Source: an uncultured Desulfovibrionaceae bacterium (GTDB taxonomy: Bacteria > Desulfobacterota > Desulfovibrionia > Desulfovibrionales > Desulfovibrionaceae). Taken from it: 64,000 bases of DNA. The number at the start of each line of letters is the position of its first letter. The first letter of the stretch is position 1. The notes under the pieces were generated by a model. That model was not told where the DNA came from, searched no databases, and saw only the letters and a program-made list of their open reading frames with translations. Shown piece after piece: positions 1 to 7,689 of the stretch. The translations under genes and the position numbers were made by a program. Where the stretch lies: positions 34,153-98,152 of the forward strand of contig CALUZB010000026.1 in assembly GCA_944325195.1 (NCBI GenBank). Direction: 5' to 3'.

Positions 1-193
1 CTTCACCCGTTACAAGCCATTGTTCACTTATATTAAATTGTTCACATATTGCCTCTAAAATTTTCTTTTTCGGTGTTCTTCCGTGGACTTCATAGTTTAC
101 AACAGCTCTTTGAGTAATACCAAGAAGTAACGCAAATTCTTTTTGAGTCAGTTTTCCTCTTACCTCTCTAATTCTATTGCCAATCCCAAGCAT
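1..193 (-). CDS. XRE-family phage repressor, N-terminal part (runs off window)
   Basis: Reading leftward from ATG at 193, 64 codons are open to the window edge. The protein begins MLGIGNRIREVRGKLTQKEF and carries a standard XRE/cro-C1 helix-turn-helix (TQKEFALLLG, then QRAVVNYE) at about residues 15-40, followed by KKKILEAICEQFNISEQWL, which is typical of short-helix phage repressors. An AAGG ribosome site lies just upstream. The gene is AT-rich compared with the chromosome. It diverges from the early genes, as the c repressor of Mu-like phages does, so it probably keeps the transposition genes off. The C-terminal domain is outside the window. Confidence 0.85.
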   Translation of the reverse strand, partial: MLGIGNRIREVRGKLTQKEFALLLGITQRAVVNYEVHGRTPKKKILEAICEQFNISEQWLVTGE

Positions 194-335
194 TTTTTGT
201 TCACCTTTTTATGAAATTTATTGTGAACAATATTGACTTATTTTTAATTTGTTCATATGTTGTTCACAGCAAACAAGGTATTACCCTTTTTCAGTAAATC
301 TTACAGTAGGGAACAGAACGACACAAGGAGAAAAC
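194..335 (+). promoter_or_regulatory. Early promoter and repressor operator region
   Basis: An AT-rich divergent region. TTGACT (234-239) and TATGTT (256-261), 16 bp apart, could form the rightward early promoter. The octamer TTGTTCAC occurs at 197-204 and 260-267, its complement GTGAACAA at 223-230, and a 7/8 match at 249-256. The sites overlap the -10 of the early promoter and the ribosome site of the repressor, which is the expected layout for an operator controlling both directions. Protein binding is inferred. Confidence 0.6.
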
Positions 336-557
336 ATGAAAACTCAAGATAACTTTTTACGTCCCCTAGAGGAGGTTGAACGCGAGTTTGACCTCCGCGG
401 TATTAGTAAAGCGGATTGGGCAAGGGCGCATGGGATCAGACCTGGCGTTGTTTATGAAATCTTTTCTCGCCGCTCCGCCTGTAAACGGGGTGAGGCGCAT
501 CGCGCCGCTGTCCTTCTGGGGCTGAAGGAGGGATTTGCAGAGCGGGTAGCTGTATGA
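336..557 (+). CDS. BcepMu gp16-family DNA-binding protein
   Basis: 73 residues from ATG 336, which has an AAGGAG site six bases upstream; an ATG further upstream at 249 lies in the promoter and is rejected. The core GISKADWARAHG, then PGVVYEIFSRRSACKRG and HRAAVLLGLK, closely follows the BcepMu gp16 family, small HTH proteins found next to the repressor in Mu-like phages of Proteobacteria. The role is probably Ner-like, tuning early transcription, but that is inferred from position. It is the first early gene and its stop overlaps ATG 554. Confidence 0.75.
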   Translation: MKTQDNFLRPLEEVEREFDLRGISKADWARAHGIRPGVVYEIFSRRSACKRGEAHRAAVLLGLKEGFAERVAV

Positions 558-664
558 GTCTGCTTGTGCATAAAAATATTATTCGCTTACGGCGGATTAT
601 CCGACGACAGGCAGCAAGGATTAATCGGCCGAGGAGAGAAATTAAGAAACTGAAACAAAAAAAA

Positions 665-690
665 GCCGCGCCAGCAGCCACTGGCACGGC
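665..690 (+). promoter_or_regulatory. Hairpin immediately before a ribosome binding site
   Basis: GCCGCGCCAG (665-674) can pair with CTGGCACGGC (681-690) around a six-base loop, with one mismatch. It follows a run of A and lies ten bases before an AAGGAG site. No T tail follows, so it is not a normal terminator; it may mark or stabilise the 5' end of the downstream message. Confidence 0.45.
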
Positions 691-712
691 AAAACATAAG
701 GAGAAACTCCTC

Positions 713-928
713 ATGAAAAACACTTCTTCTAATAGCACTTTTCGGAAATCCACGCAACTCCCTCCCCTTTCTGCGGATCTGGAAGGTCTGGCCGTTTCCC
801 TTGGAATTCTGGCCGGAAATGTTTCCCCTGAGCAATGGGAATTTTTAAAGATATTCCGCTCCAATCTCCGCTCTATTGCTGAACGGGTAGCAGCATTGGA
901 ATGCAATCTGGAGATCAGCCATGAGTAG
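713..928 (+). CDS. Small phage protein, unknown function
   Basis: 71 residues from ATG 713, chosen because AAGGAGA lies seven bases upstream. The same frame is open back to ATG 554, which overlaps the stop of the previous gene as ATGA; the added 53 residues are very rich in Arg and Lys and could be a longer N-terminus or a separate peptide. The protein has no recognised domain; residues 25-65 look helical (ADLEGLAVSLGILAGN, then EQWEFLKIF). It overlaps the next gene by eight bases. It is probably a regulatory accessory of the early operon, without direct evidence. Confidence 0.5.
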   Translation: MKNTSSNSTFRKSTQLPPLSADLEGLAVSLGILAGNVSPEQWEFLKIFRSNLRSIAERVAALECNLEISHE

Positions 929-1238
929 AGAACGCCAGAATCAACTGGCCCGCTGCGTCAGCCTGGTGACAGTTTTAGCCCCCCATATTGTTTCCGGGCT
1001 GTCTGTTACGGAGCTGGCTGAAAAAACAGGTCTGGCCGCTCCGGTGGTGTGTAGGGATATGGAGTCGCTCGCCTCTGTGGGGTGGGCCGGGAAACTGGAG
1101 TCAGGGCGCTGGGCACTGACCACTAAGCCCATATCCTTGGCAACCGCTTGCGATCTGGCCTTACAAAATGCCCGTGAGCGTCAAGAAGATTTTCGTCGTA
1201 ATGTTACTGCCGGAGCCTTCCGGCTGATGGAGGTTTAA
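921..1238 (+). CDS. Winged-helix DNA-binding protein (IclR N-domain-like)
   Basis: 105 residues. Residues 5-65 form a winged HTH pattern: LVTVLAPHIVSGLSVTELAE, TGLAAPVVCRDMESLASVGW, then a short wing GKLESGRWALT, as in IclR-type N-terminal domains. No effector domain follows. A GGAG site lies ahead of ATG 921, which overlaps the previous gene. Within the early operon it is likely a second transcriptional regulator. The family is recognised by pattern only. Confidence 0.6.
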   Translation: MSRERQNQLARCVSLVTVLAPHIVSGLSVTELAEKTGLAAPVVCRDMESLASVGWAGKLESGRWALTTKPISLATACDLALQNARERQEDFRRNVTAGAFRLMEV

Positions 1239-1239
1239 T

Positions 1240-2214
1240 ATGGCAAGCAATTTACCTTCTACCATAGACGCTGAGTTAGAAGCAGCTCGTACAGACACAG
1301 TATCCATTTCTGAGGCTGATTATATGGATTCCCTGATTATGGTTGAGGAAATTGGTAAGGTAAAGATGGCGCAGGCTGTCAGCAGCAGCCTCAACCTTAC
1401 AGTCATTCGCTGGTTTTCAGCAATGAAGGAATCCGGCTCATACAAAAACAAGCTACTTATAGGGCCAGGCAATATACCGTTTCGCCCAGAGAACTTCGAG
1501 CAACTTTGCGAAGGCATGGGGTTCTCCAAAAGTACTATCCACGAATATTTACAGAACTTCGCCGCTCTTGGTGAGCGTTGCCTGTCCGAAGCCCAGGAGC
1601 TTGGCCTTAAGGTCAGAGATTTGCGTAAGGTGCGCAAAGCCTTGAAGGATGCTCCGGAAGAAAAGAAGCAGGAAGTGTTAGCTGCGATCAGGAGTGCTAA
1701 GGAATCCACACCAGAAGAACTTAAAAGTGCGATTGACGTTATTTGCGAACAGCTTAGCTCAGCCAGGGGTGAAACTAAGAAACTCACTGAGCAAATTAAA
1801 AAATTAAAGACAGACAGCGAGGAACTGCGCAAGGACTATGAAGCGCGAGGCCAGGTACTGGAAGCGAAAAGTGCGCAGTATCAGGAACTGAACGAAAAAT
1901 ACATCCGTGTAATCAGTCCTCATCCATCTGATGTGGAAATACTCAAACTAACTAAAAATCAGACTGCCAGAAAGGAATTGGACAGCAAATGCAATGAAGC
2001 CTTGCTGGCTGTATCTGCCCTTGCAGCTCAAGGCGCGGCGATCCTCTCAGATGAAACAATAGACGATGACACGGCCGCCTATGTACACAGACGGCTTTCC
2101 CTGGCGATTAAAGATATGGCAGCCCGTATTTTAGGCGCAGGGATTGATGTAGATCTCACCACAGAATTTACGGTGGATTTCGGCATTGAAGATGGCTCTG
2201 AAACTTATGAATAA
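1240..2214 (+). CDS. Phage early protein with coiled coil, function unknown
   Basis: 324 residues, good GGAGG site. The N-terminal half (about 25-130) has a segment SKSTIHEYLQNFAALG that resembles a helix-turn-helix; residues 140-235 are charged and heptad-rich (KKLTEQIKKLKTDSEELRK), a clear coiled coil; the C-terminus is acidic. Proteins of this size sit between the regulators and transposase in other Mu-like prophages. I do not recognise a named family with confidence, and no function is proposed beyond a likely role in regulation or DNA binding. Confidence 0.55.
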   Translation: MASNLPSTIDAELEAARTDTVSISEADYMDSLIMVEEIGKVKMAQAVSSSLNLTVIRWFSAMKESGSYKNKLLIGPGNIPFRPENFEQLCEGMGFSKSTIHEYLQNFAALGERCLSEAQELGLKVRDLRKVRKALKDAPEEKKQEVLAAIRSAKESTPEELKSAIDVICEQLSSARGETKKLTEQIKKLKTDSEELRKDYEARGQVLEAKSAQYQELNEKYIRVISPHPSDVEILKLTKNQTARKELDSKCNEALLAVSALAAQGAAILSDETIDDDTAAYVHRRLSLAIKDMAARILGAGIDVDLTTEFTVDFGIEDGSETYE

Positions 2215-2225
2215 AGGCGAGCGGT

Positions 2226-4040
2226 ATGTCTTCTCATCTTACTTCAGAACAAATCCGACTCGTAGGAGACGCGGCGCGCGAACTTGACGCAGCGGACGCA
2301 TGTTCCGGCGAGCGAGGAGCTATTGTGGCCCGTCTTGCCGACACCCTGAAGGTATCTGTAAACACCGTCTATAGTTACCTTAAACGGCATGCGGGTTGGA
2401 GCAGCGGTAAAAAGCCGCGCAAGGGTAAAGGCCAGACATGCGTACCACAGGAGCTTTGCCGTATGGCAGCCGGGATTGTTCTTTTTGGAGCCCGCGCAAA
2501 CGGCAAAAAGCCCATGACATTAAAAATGGCTGTACGCGTTCTGAAGGAGAATGGAAAAGGCGTAGTCAATCCAGTAACAGGAGAAATTACAATGCCTTCA
2601 GTAGAAACAATCAGCCGGGCGATGCGGCAATACGGCTGTCATCCCGATCAGCTCAGCAAGGGAACGCCATCGAGCCAAGTCCGCTCATTGCATCCTAATC
2701 ATGTATGGGAACTCGACGCGTCAGTCTGCGTCCTATACTACATCCGAGGCACAAAGCGGGTGGGAATTATGGACGAAAGAAAATTCAATGAGAAAAAGCC
2801 TGCCAATCTTGTTGAAATTCAAAACAAACGCGTTGTCCGCTATATCGTTGTAGATCACGCTTCTGGCGTTTTTTATCTGCATTACGAGCAGGCCGCAGGC
2901 GAGAATGCCCAGGGGGTATTGCGCACCTTGATTAACTTTGCCGTAAACCGAGGGCATCAAGACCCGGCGCATGGTTTGCCACGTATCCTGTACATGGACC
3001 CAGGTTCAGGTAACGCCTCGTCCCTTGTCATGGGATTTTGCGAGCAATTAGAAATCAGGGCTATCCACCATAAACCAGGTGAGGCCAGAGCTACAGGCGC
3101 GGTGGAACAATGCCATAACCTCGTTGAGTGTCAGTTTGAAAGCCGTCTAAGGTTTATGGAGATTCCAGACCTTGCCTCCCTGCAAAAGGAAGCAGACCGT
3201 TGGAGGCGACATTTCTGCGCAACGGCAATACATTCCAGAACAAAAGTTACGCGTAACGGAGCCTGGCTAACCATTCAAGAGGAGAATCTGCGTATAGTAG
3301 AAAAGGAAATTCTGGAAGCCATCGCCGCCTGGAAAGATGTCAGACGCCAGGTCGGCTCAGACCACATACTAACCGTAGATACACGCACATCCTTTGGCAC
3401 CCAATCTTACGATTTAAGCGACCTGACTTATCACGGCCTTGGAATTAAGGACTCTGTACGGGTTCGCCTAAATCCCTTCAAGGCTCCGGAAATCACTGTT
3501 GTTATGGATATGCCCGACGGAGAGGAAAAACTGTTCAATGTAAAACCAATCGAAAAAGACCGTTATGGCTTCAATCTTGAAGCGCCTGTATTCGGCGAAA
3601 CCTTCAGGTCTCAACCAGACGGTAAAACAGATACGTTACTGAAACAGATTAAAAAGGAAGCATTCGGAGCCGCTACCCTGGAAGATGCGGAGAAGCTGCG
3701 TAAGTCAGGCCAGCTTCCATACACGGATATAAATATCATGGCTGATATTAAAGATGCCCCTCTGTACCTTGGCAGGACAGGACAAGCTTTCACGCTTGAC
3801 TCTCCAACCGCAGACCCCACGCCTATGTCCCGTGTTGCCTTTGCCATGATGATGCAGCGGGAACATGCTGACGTGTGGCATGAAGGCAATGCGTCAGAGT
3901 GTATGGAATGGCTCGTGGCCCGCTACCCTGATTCAATTCCCGGCAGTGACATCAATACACTGATTGCCAAAATGCATGAGCATTTCGCGCCGAGCCGGGC
4001 AACTATTATCCCATTTGAAAGGAGCGTCGTATGTCAATAG
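2226..4040 (+). CDS. MuA-type DDE transposase
   Basis: 604 residues, close to the 600-660 of MuA-like enzymes. An N-terminal HTH (about 25-55, KVSVNTVYSYLKRH) is followed by a second DNA-binding region and an rve/RNase H-fold core. The catalytic triad is visible: D164 (WELDAS), D258 (LYMDPG) and E294 (GAVEQC). The C-terminal part from about 380 matches the beta-barrel and MuB-contact region in layout. It cuts the phage ends and joins them to target DNA. It overlaps the ATPase gene by ten bases, so the two are translationally coupled. All key residues are present. Confidence 0.92.
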   Translation: MSSHLTSEQIRLVGDAARELDAADACSGERGAIVARLADTLKVSVNTVYSYLKRHAGWSSGKKPRKGKGQTCVPQELCRMAAGIVLFGARANGKKPMTLKMAVRVLKENGKGVVNPVTGEITMPSVETISRAMRQYGCHPDQLSKGTPSSQVRSLHPNHVWELDASVCVLYYIRGTKRVGIMDERKFNEKKPANLVEIQNKRVVRYIVVDHASGVFYLHYEQAAGENAQGVLRTLINFAVNRGHQDPAHGLPRILYMDPGSGNASSLVMGFCEQLEIRAIHHKPGEARATGAVEQCHNLVECQFESRLRFMEIPDLASLQKEADRWRRHFCATAIHSRTKVTRNGAWLTIQEENLRIVEKEILEAIAAWKDVRRQVGSDHILTVDTRTSFGTQSYDLSDLTYHGLGIKDSVRVRLNPFKAPEITVVMDMPDGEEKLFNVKPIEKDRYGFNLEAPVFGETFRSQPDGKTDTLLKQIKKEAFGAATLEDAEKLRKSGQLPYTDINIMADIKDAPLYLGRTGQAFTLDSPTADPTPMSRVAFAMMMQREHADVWHEGNASECMEWLVARYPDSIPGSDINTLIAKMHEHFAPSRATIIPFERSVVCQ

Positions 4041-5185
4041 CCTTAGCTGAAATCCTGGACAGATGCGCTCCATCACGGCGTCAGCTTGCAGGCATGCTGA
4101 ACATATCACCCGCGGCGCTTAGCCAGATGCTGAACCACGGGAGTTTACCAAAACGATGCTGGCCTGAATTACAGCAAGCGATCATCAATTTAGCCGCAGA
4201 AAATAATATCGACAGCTCTGAAATAGAATCGGCGCTGAAAGAACTTGAGCAAAGCACGGAACCCGCCCCGGAAACGGCGGATAAGGAGGAACCCATGATC
4301 CTGCGTAAGCAAACTCTCACCATGCAGGCCAGACAGGTTTTCAGTCTGACGCGCAACCCCTTCAGTGATCCGGAACATCCGGCGGATGTTTATATGTCAC
4401 CAAGCATCCGCTTCGCGCGTGAAACAATGTATCAAACAGCCGTAAGCAACGGATTTTTAGCTTTAATTGGCGAGTCCGGCAGTGGTAAATCCACACTTAA
4501 AGATGAGCTTATTACTCGCATAAGTATGGAAAATCTGCCGGTAATAATAATCGAACCCTATACCTTGGCAATGGCAGATAATGAGGCACAGGGTAAACCA
4601 CTTCGCTCATCCCATATTGCCGAGGCAATTATCAGTACCGTACAGCCCGGCGCAAAGATTCCCAGAAGCCCGGAGATGCGTTTCCGGCGTTTACATGAAA
4701 TCCTGAAAGCCAGTCATACGGCAGGGATGCACCACTGCCTGATTATTGAGGAAGCGCATGACTTGCATCGTCATACGCTCAAAAGTCTGAAACGATTTCA
4801 CGAACTGAAAGACGGCTTGGCCAGGCTTCTCTCAATAATCCTGATCGGCCAAACAGAACTTGAGAAAAAGTTACGTGTCACCGACGCCAGTGTGCGTGAA
4901 GTTGTACAACGTTGTGACATAGTCCATTTGCATCCTATCCAAAATGCCGGTGAATATCTGCATCACCGCTTTGAACGGATGGGAGCTGATTTTGAAGCAA
5001 TCTTTACCCCTGAATCTCTGGATGCCATCCAGGCAAGCCTGACAGTCTCTCAGGATCATAATGGCGAGGGAATATATATGGGATATCCCCTTATGATTGC
5101 CAATTTAGCAATAGCAAGCATCAACCTTGCCGCGAGCGTTGGTGAGAAACGTGTAACCGCTGACGTTGTAAAAATGGTGAGATAA
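4031..5185 (+). CDS. MuB-type AAA+ ATPase, transposition target selector
   Basis: 384 residues. Residues 10-50 form an HTH (RRQLAGMLNISPAALSQML) like the N-terminal domain of MuB. The AAA+ core has Walker A GESGSGKST at 147-155 and Walker B LIIEEAHD at 237-244, with a sensor-like IILIGQTELE further on. MuB polymerises on DNA with ATP, gives target immunity and activates MuA; the arrangement directly after the transposase supports this. Related ExeA/TniB ATPases are the alternative, but the operon makes the MuB role more likely. AGGAG precedes the start. Confidence 0.88.
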   Translation: MSIALAEILDRCAPSRRQLAGMLNISPAALSQMLNHGSLPKRCWPELQQAIINLAAENNIDSSEIESALKELEQSTEPAPETADKEEPMILRKQTLTMQARQVFSLTRNPFSDPEHPADVYMSPSIRFARETMYQTAVSNGFLALIGESGSGKSTLKDELITRISMENLPVIIIEPYTLAMADNEAQGKPLRSSHIAEAIISTVQPGAKIPRSPEMRFRRLHEILKASHTAGMHHCLIIEEAHDLHRHTLKSLKRFHELKDGLARLLSIILIGQTELEKKLRVTDASVREVVQRCDIVHLHPIQNAGEYLHHRFERMGADFEAIFTPESLDAIQASLTVSQDHNGEGIYMGYPLMIANLAIASINLAASVGEKRVTADVVKMVR

Positions 5186-5199
5186 AAAGGAGCAATATC

Positions 5200-5748
5200 A
5201 TGGCAAAACGAGTAAAACCAATGTTAAATGTACCCACAATTACCACTCTTGAGGAAGTTGACTCCACCTTGGCAGTGATTTCTATCCGAAAGCGGGAACT
5301 TTCCCTGCTCGAACTTGGCCTGAAAGAAAATGTTGATACGCTCAAACTCAGGTGCGCTGAACTAAGCGAACCAATTAAGCAAGAGATTGAGCTGCTTGAG
5401 CAATCGCTCATCCGCTTCGCTGAATCAAAGAAATCTGAGCTTTTCACAAAGAAACGCTCAAGAACTCTTAATTTTGGAGAGATTGGTTTCCGCGCCTCAT
5501 CCAGCGTAAAAACAATGAAGAAAACCACATGGGAGCAGGTTCTCGCATTGTTGCGAACCAAGGCTGACACCGTCTTTACCGGCTGTATCCGCGTAAAACA
5601 TGAGGTAGACAAAGAGGCGCTTCGTCAACTTTCAGCAGAGCAACTGGCAGAGGTTGGGTGCCGCCTGGAACAGACAGATACGTTTTATTATGAACTTGAT
5701 GAAGTTGAGCTTCACGGAACCCAGACACAGGAGATGCATAATGAATAA
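5200..5748 (+). CDS. Gam-like host nuclease inhibitor
   Basis: 182 residues with strong AAGGAG site. The long N-terminal coiled coil (about 20-90), then GEIGFRASSSVKTMKKTTWE and the later VKHEVDKEAL segment, match the Mu Gam family. Gam binds double-stranded DNA ends and shields them from exonucleases; it is related to Ku. Full length for the family. The stop overlaps the gemA start by eight bases. Confidence 0.88.
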   Translation: MAKRVKPMLNVPTITTLEEVDSTLAVISIRKRELSLLELGLKENVDTLKLRCAELSEPIKQEIELLEQSLIRFAESKKSELFTKKRSRTLNFGEIGFRASSSVKTMKKTTWEQVLALLRTKADTVFTGCIRVKHEVDKEALRQLSAEQLAEVGCRLEQTDTFYYELDEVELHGTQTQEMHNE

Positions 5749-6190
5749 TACGATTAACTTAATAAAGGCCGTCCAGACCGGACGCCACGCACTTCGACTG
5801 ACGGATGAGGAATACAGGGCCCTGCTGGGGAGCATGAGCGATGGCAAGACATCTACTAAGGAGCTTAACGAATCTGAACTTAAAAAGGTGTTACTGCATA
5901 TGCGCAAGCTTGGCTTTATCCGGGTAACGGAACATCAGCTTAACAAAATCCGGAGTCTTTGGTTTCAGATGCACGACCAGGGAATCGTCAGGAGCGGGAC
6001 GGAACAGTCAATAGCCGCTTACATCCGGCGGATAACCAGAAAAGAGATTAAAGCCTGCACGGTCAAAGATCTGCAGAGAGTGATTGAAACCATGAAAAAA
6101 TGGATTGAACGGATGGATGATCCCTCAGCACGGGAACATTTGCTTCAAATCCTTATGGATATGCCGCCTGAATCACGACTTATTCAATAA
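5741..6190 (+). CDS. GemA/gp16-like regulatory protein (DUF1018)
   Basis: 149 residues from ATG 5741, which follows an AGGAG site; an upstream in-frame ATG lies inside gam and is rejected. The motif pattern LIKAVQTGRHAL, DEEYRALLGSMSDGKTSTKEL and ITEHQ-like VTEHQLNKIRSLW is that of the DUF1018 family, named for Mu GemA/Mor-region proteins. GemA affects host gene expression and DNA topology in Mu, but the mechanism in this family is poorly known. Conserved position after gam. Confidence 0.85.
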   Translation: MNNTINLIKAVQTGRHALRLTDEEYRALLGSMSDGKTSTKELNESELKKVLLHMRKLGFIRVTEHQLNKIRSLWFQMHDQGIVRSGTEQSIAAYIRRITRKEIKACTVKDLQRVIETMKKWIERMDDPSAREHLLQILMDMPPESRLIQ

Positions 6191-6219
6191 CCTTTAAAAG
6201 GGTTTCTGAAGCAAATACC

Positions 6220-6612
6220 ATGTCAGCAGCGATTTCTTTTCAACAATTAGTAAGGTCAGCCAGAATAGCCCGTAAAATGACGCTCAGGGCGATGGGGGAG
6301 GCGCTTAACCGTTCACCGAGCCAACTGTCTGAAATTGAAACAGGAAAAAGGTTGCCGCCCAAGAAAAAAGCACTTCTGATAAGCTGGTCGCAATTGCTTG
6401 AGCTTGACTATGTGGAAGTTTACAAACTCGCGCATCAGACTCGTAAGCTCAAAACCGATAAGCGCATAAGCAGGCTGCTTAAACAGGACGACGAGTTTGC
6501 TGTGGCATTTTCAAAAGCCGCTGAAAACATGTCTGACGAAGAGCTGAAAACAACCCTGCTTAATGCCTTAAGGCAGGGGGGAATTGATGGAGAAGAAAAA
6601 AAGTTACTTTGA
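6220..6612 (+). CDS. XRE-family HTH protein of the prophage
   Basis: 130 residues. Residues 8-62 are an XRE domain (ARIARKMTLRAMGEAL, RSPSQLSEIETGKRLPPKK). The C-terminal half is helical and without a known domain. The ribosome site is weak, so it may rely on coupling with gemA 29 bases upstream. It may be a late-acting regulator of the early operon, separate from the leftward repressor. Confidence 0.75.
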   Translation: MSAAISFQQLVRSARIARKMTLRAMGEALNRSPSQLSEIETGKRLPPKKKALLISWSQLLELDYVEVYKLAHQTRKLKTDKRISRLLKQDDEFAVAFSKAAENMSDEELKTTLLNALRQGGIDGEEKKLL

Positions 6613-6676
6613 TAAAGGTGGATACAGGGTATTTGTGGGTTTTGATTCATGTATAGGCAAATGGGTAGCCATGTGA
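6587..6676 (+). CDS. Possible 29-residue peptide
   Basis: ATG 6587 has an AGGGGGG site at good distance and overlaps the end of the HTH gene. The peptide starts MEKKKSYFDKGGYRVFVGF and contains an aromatic, beta-strand-like middle. No family recognised; it may be real or a remnant. Confidence 0.3.
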   Translation: MEKKKSYFDKGGYRVFVGFDSCIGKWVAM

Positions 6677-6694
6677 GAAATAGGGTTATACTCA

Positions 6695-6829
6695 ATGGCA
6701 GTAATAAACTCTCCCGTTCTTCCTTATAGGGATGACCCCTCACAGGCTAAGGCAGATCTTGAAGACTACGCTCAAAAACGGAAGAGGGAACCTCTTGCTC
6801 GCTGGGACGCCCTCTGCATGAGGAGATAA
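6695..6829 (+). CDS. Possible 44-residue prophage peptide
   Basis: Open from ATG 6695 to a stop one base before the next gene's ATG, a spacing typical of this operon. The peptide is hydrophilic (SQAKADLEDYAQKRKREPLA). The ribosome site is poor. No family recognised. Confidence 0.4.
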   Translation: MAVINSPVLPYRDDPSQAKADLEDYAQKRKREPLARWDALCMRR

Positions 6830-6830
6830 G

Positions 6831-7538
6831 ATGTATCACGAAAAGTCACAAAGAGTATTGGAAAAAATCCGCAAGTTGTTAAATCTCGCACACTCCGGAA
6901 ATGAACATGAGGCGGCTGCGGCTGCCGCTAAAGCGCAGTTATTGTTGTCTGAATATAATCTGACTATGTCCGGTCTGGAAGAAGAGGAAGCGGCGGAAAC
7001 TCTGCGGGCATCCCTGAATGATCACAAGACACGGCAAAGACTGGAGCCCTGGGCGTTTATGCTGGCGGCGACAGTTTCCACAAACTTTGACTGCAAATAT
7101 TATCACAACCAGGCTACAGGTCATACTGTGTTTGTCGGTTGCGGCGCTGATTCTGAGGTATGCGCCTGGACTTTCGGATATCTGTATAAGACCTTGCTGG
7201 CTCTGGCTTCCATCCATATGCGGGGCCCGGCGCGGCGGCTGAGATCGCCCCGATCCAAAAGGGCGGCGCGGGAATCGTATTTGATCGGCGCTGTAAGTGT
7301 GATCGCCCGGCGTCTGGAAGAGCAGAAAGCGGAAATCCCGGTCACTCCCGGAGCGTTGGTGCCGGTTAAGGATGCTGCTATCAATAAGGCATTGCCGCAA
7401 CTTCTCAGGGAAAGGCCATGCCGATATGGCAAAATCAGAGATGAGCATTTTTCAGCGGGTGCCGATGCGGCAAAAGGGATTCCACTTTCCCGCCCACTGC
7501 ATCCCGGAGCTTCTCCAAGAGGGGTGTTGTTCAAATAA
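6831..7538 (+). CDS. DUF2786 domain protein
   Basis: 235 residues with GAGGAG before the ATG. Residues 5-45 are the DUF2786 domain (RVLEKIRKLLNLAHSGNEHE, then AAKAQLLLSEYNL), common in phage early regions. A second, less known domain spans about 60-190 (TNFDCKYYHN, VFVGCGADSEVCAW). The C-terminus GADAAKGIPLSRPL fits the usual ending. Function is unknown. It is the last gene before the inferred phage end. Confidence 0.75.
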   Translation: MYHEKSQRVLEKIRKLLNLAHSGNEHEAAAAAAKAQLLLSEYNLTMSGLEEEEAAETLRASLNDHKTRQRLEPWAFMLAATVSTNFDCKYYHNQATGHTVFVGCGADSEVCAWTFGYLYKTLLALASIHMRGPARRLRSPRSKRAARESYLIGAVSVIARRLEEQKAEIPVTPGALVPVKDAAINKALPQLLRERPCRYGKIRDEHFSAGADAAKGIPLSRPLHPGASPRGVLFK

Positions 7539-7558
7539 TATTCATGGCTCTGTTATAT

Positions 7559-7588
7559 GGAAAAGGAGACGGTGAAGTCTCCTTTTCC
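7559..7588 (+). terminator. Hairpin terminator after prophage early operon
   Basis: A perfect 12-bp inverted repeat, GGAAAAGGAGAC (7559-7570) and GTCTCCTTTTCC (7577-7588), with a six-base loop, 20 bases after the DUF2786 stop. The T-rich 3' arm and T-rich flank suit termination on the + strand. One arm also overlaps a repeat that may be a transposase site. Confidence 0.6.
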
Positions 7589-7689
7589 CATTACATATTT
7601 GTTAATAAAATTACATTGGTGTCAGTATTTAATCCCACGACATCCCAGGTTATCTCGTTTTTTCCCATTACTTTTCATGACGTTATTCA
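7578..7689. other. Inferred right terminus (attR side) of the Mu-like prophage
   Basis: Read from outside in, the end is 5'-TGAATAACG, and + strand bases 7688-7689 are CA, the terminal dinucleotide of Mu-family elements. The 12-mer TTTTCCCATTAC occurs twice in the same orientation, at 7583-7594 and 7660-7671, as expected of repeated transposase binding sites near an end. The flanking phosphoesterase gene loses homology at this base. The left end is outside the window, so the target duplication cannot be seen. Confidence 0.6.

Larger units (their letters stand above)
1..7689. mobile_element. Mu-like (BcepMu-type) transposable prophage, early half
   Basis: The gene set is that of a transposable phage early region: divergent XRE repressor, gp16-type regulator, DDE transposase, MuB-type AAA ATPase, Gam and GemA, nearly all overlapping or spaced by a few bases on the + strand. 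No capsid, tail or lysis gene is seen. In BcepMu, as I recall it, the transposition genes run outward to one end and the structural genes lie on the other side of the repressor, so the late genes would lie left of base 1. The right terminus is inferred at 7689 (see the end entry). Whether the prophage is complete cannot be judged from here. Confidence 0.85.

Noticed and set aside
436..906. 156-residue minus-strand frame over the phage early genes
   Set aside because: It opposes three well packed genes with ribosome sites and has no family likeness.
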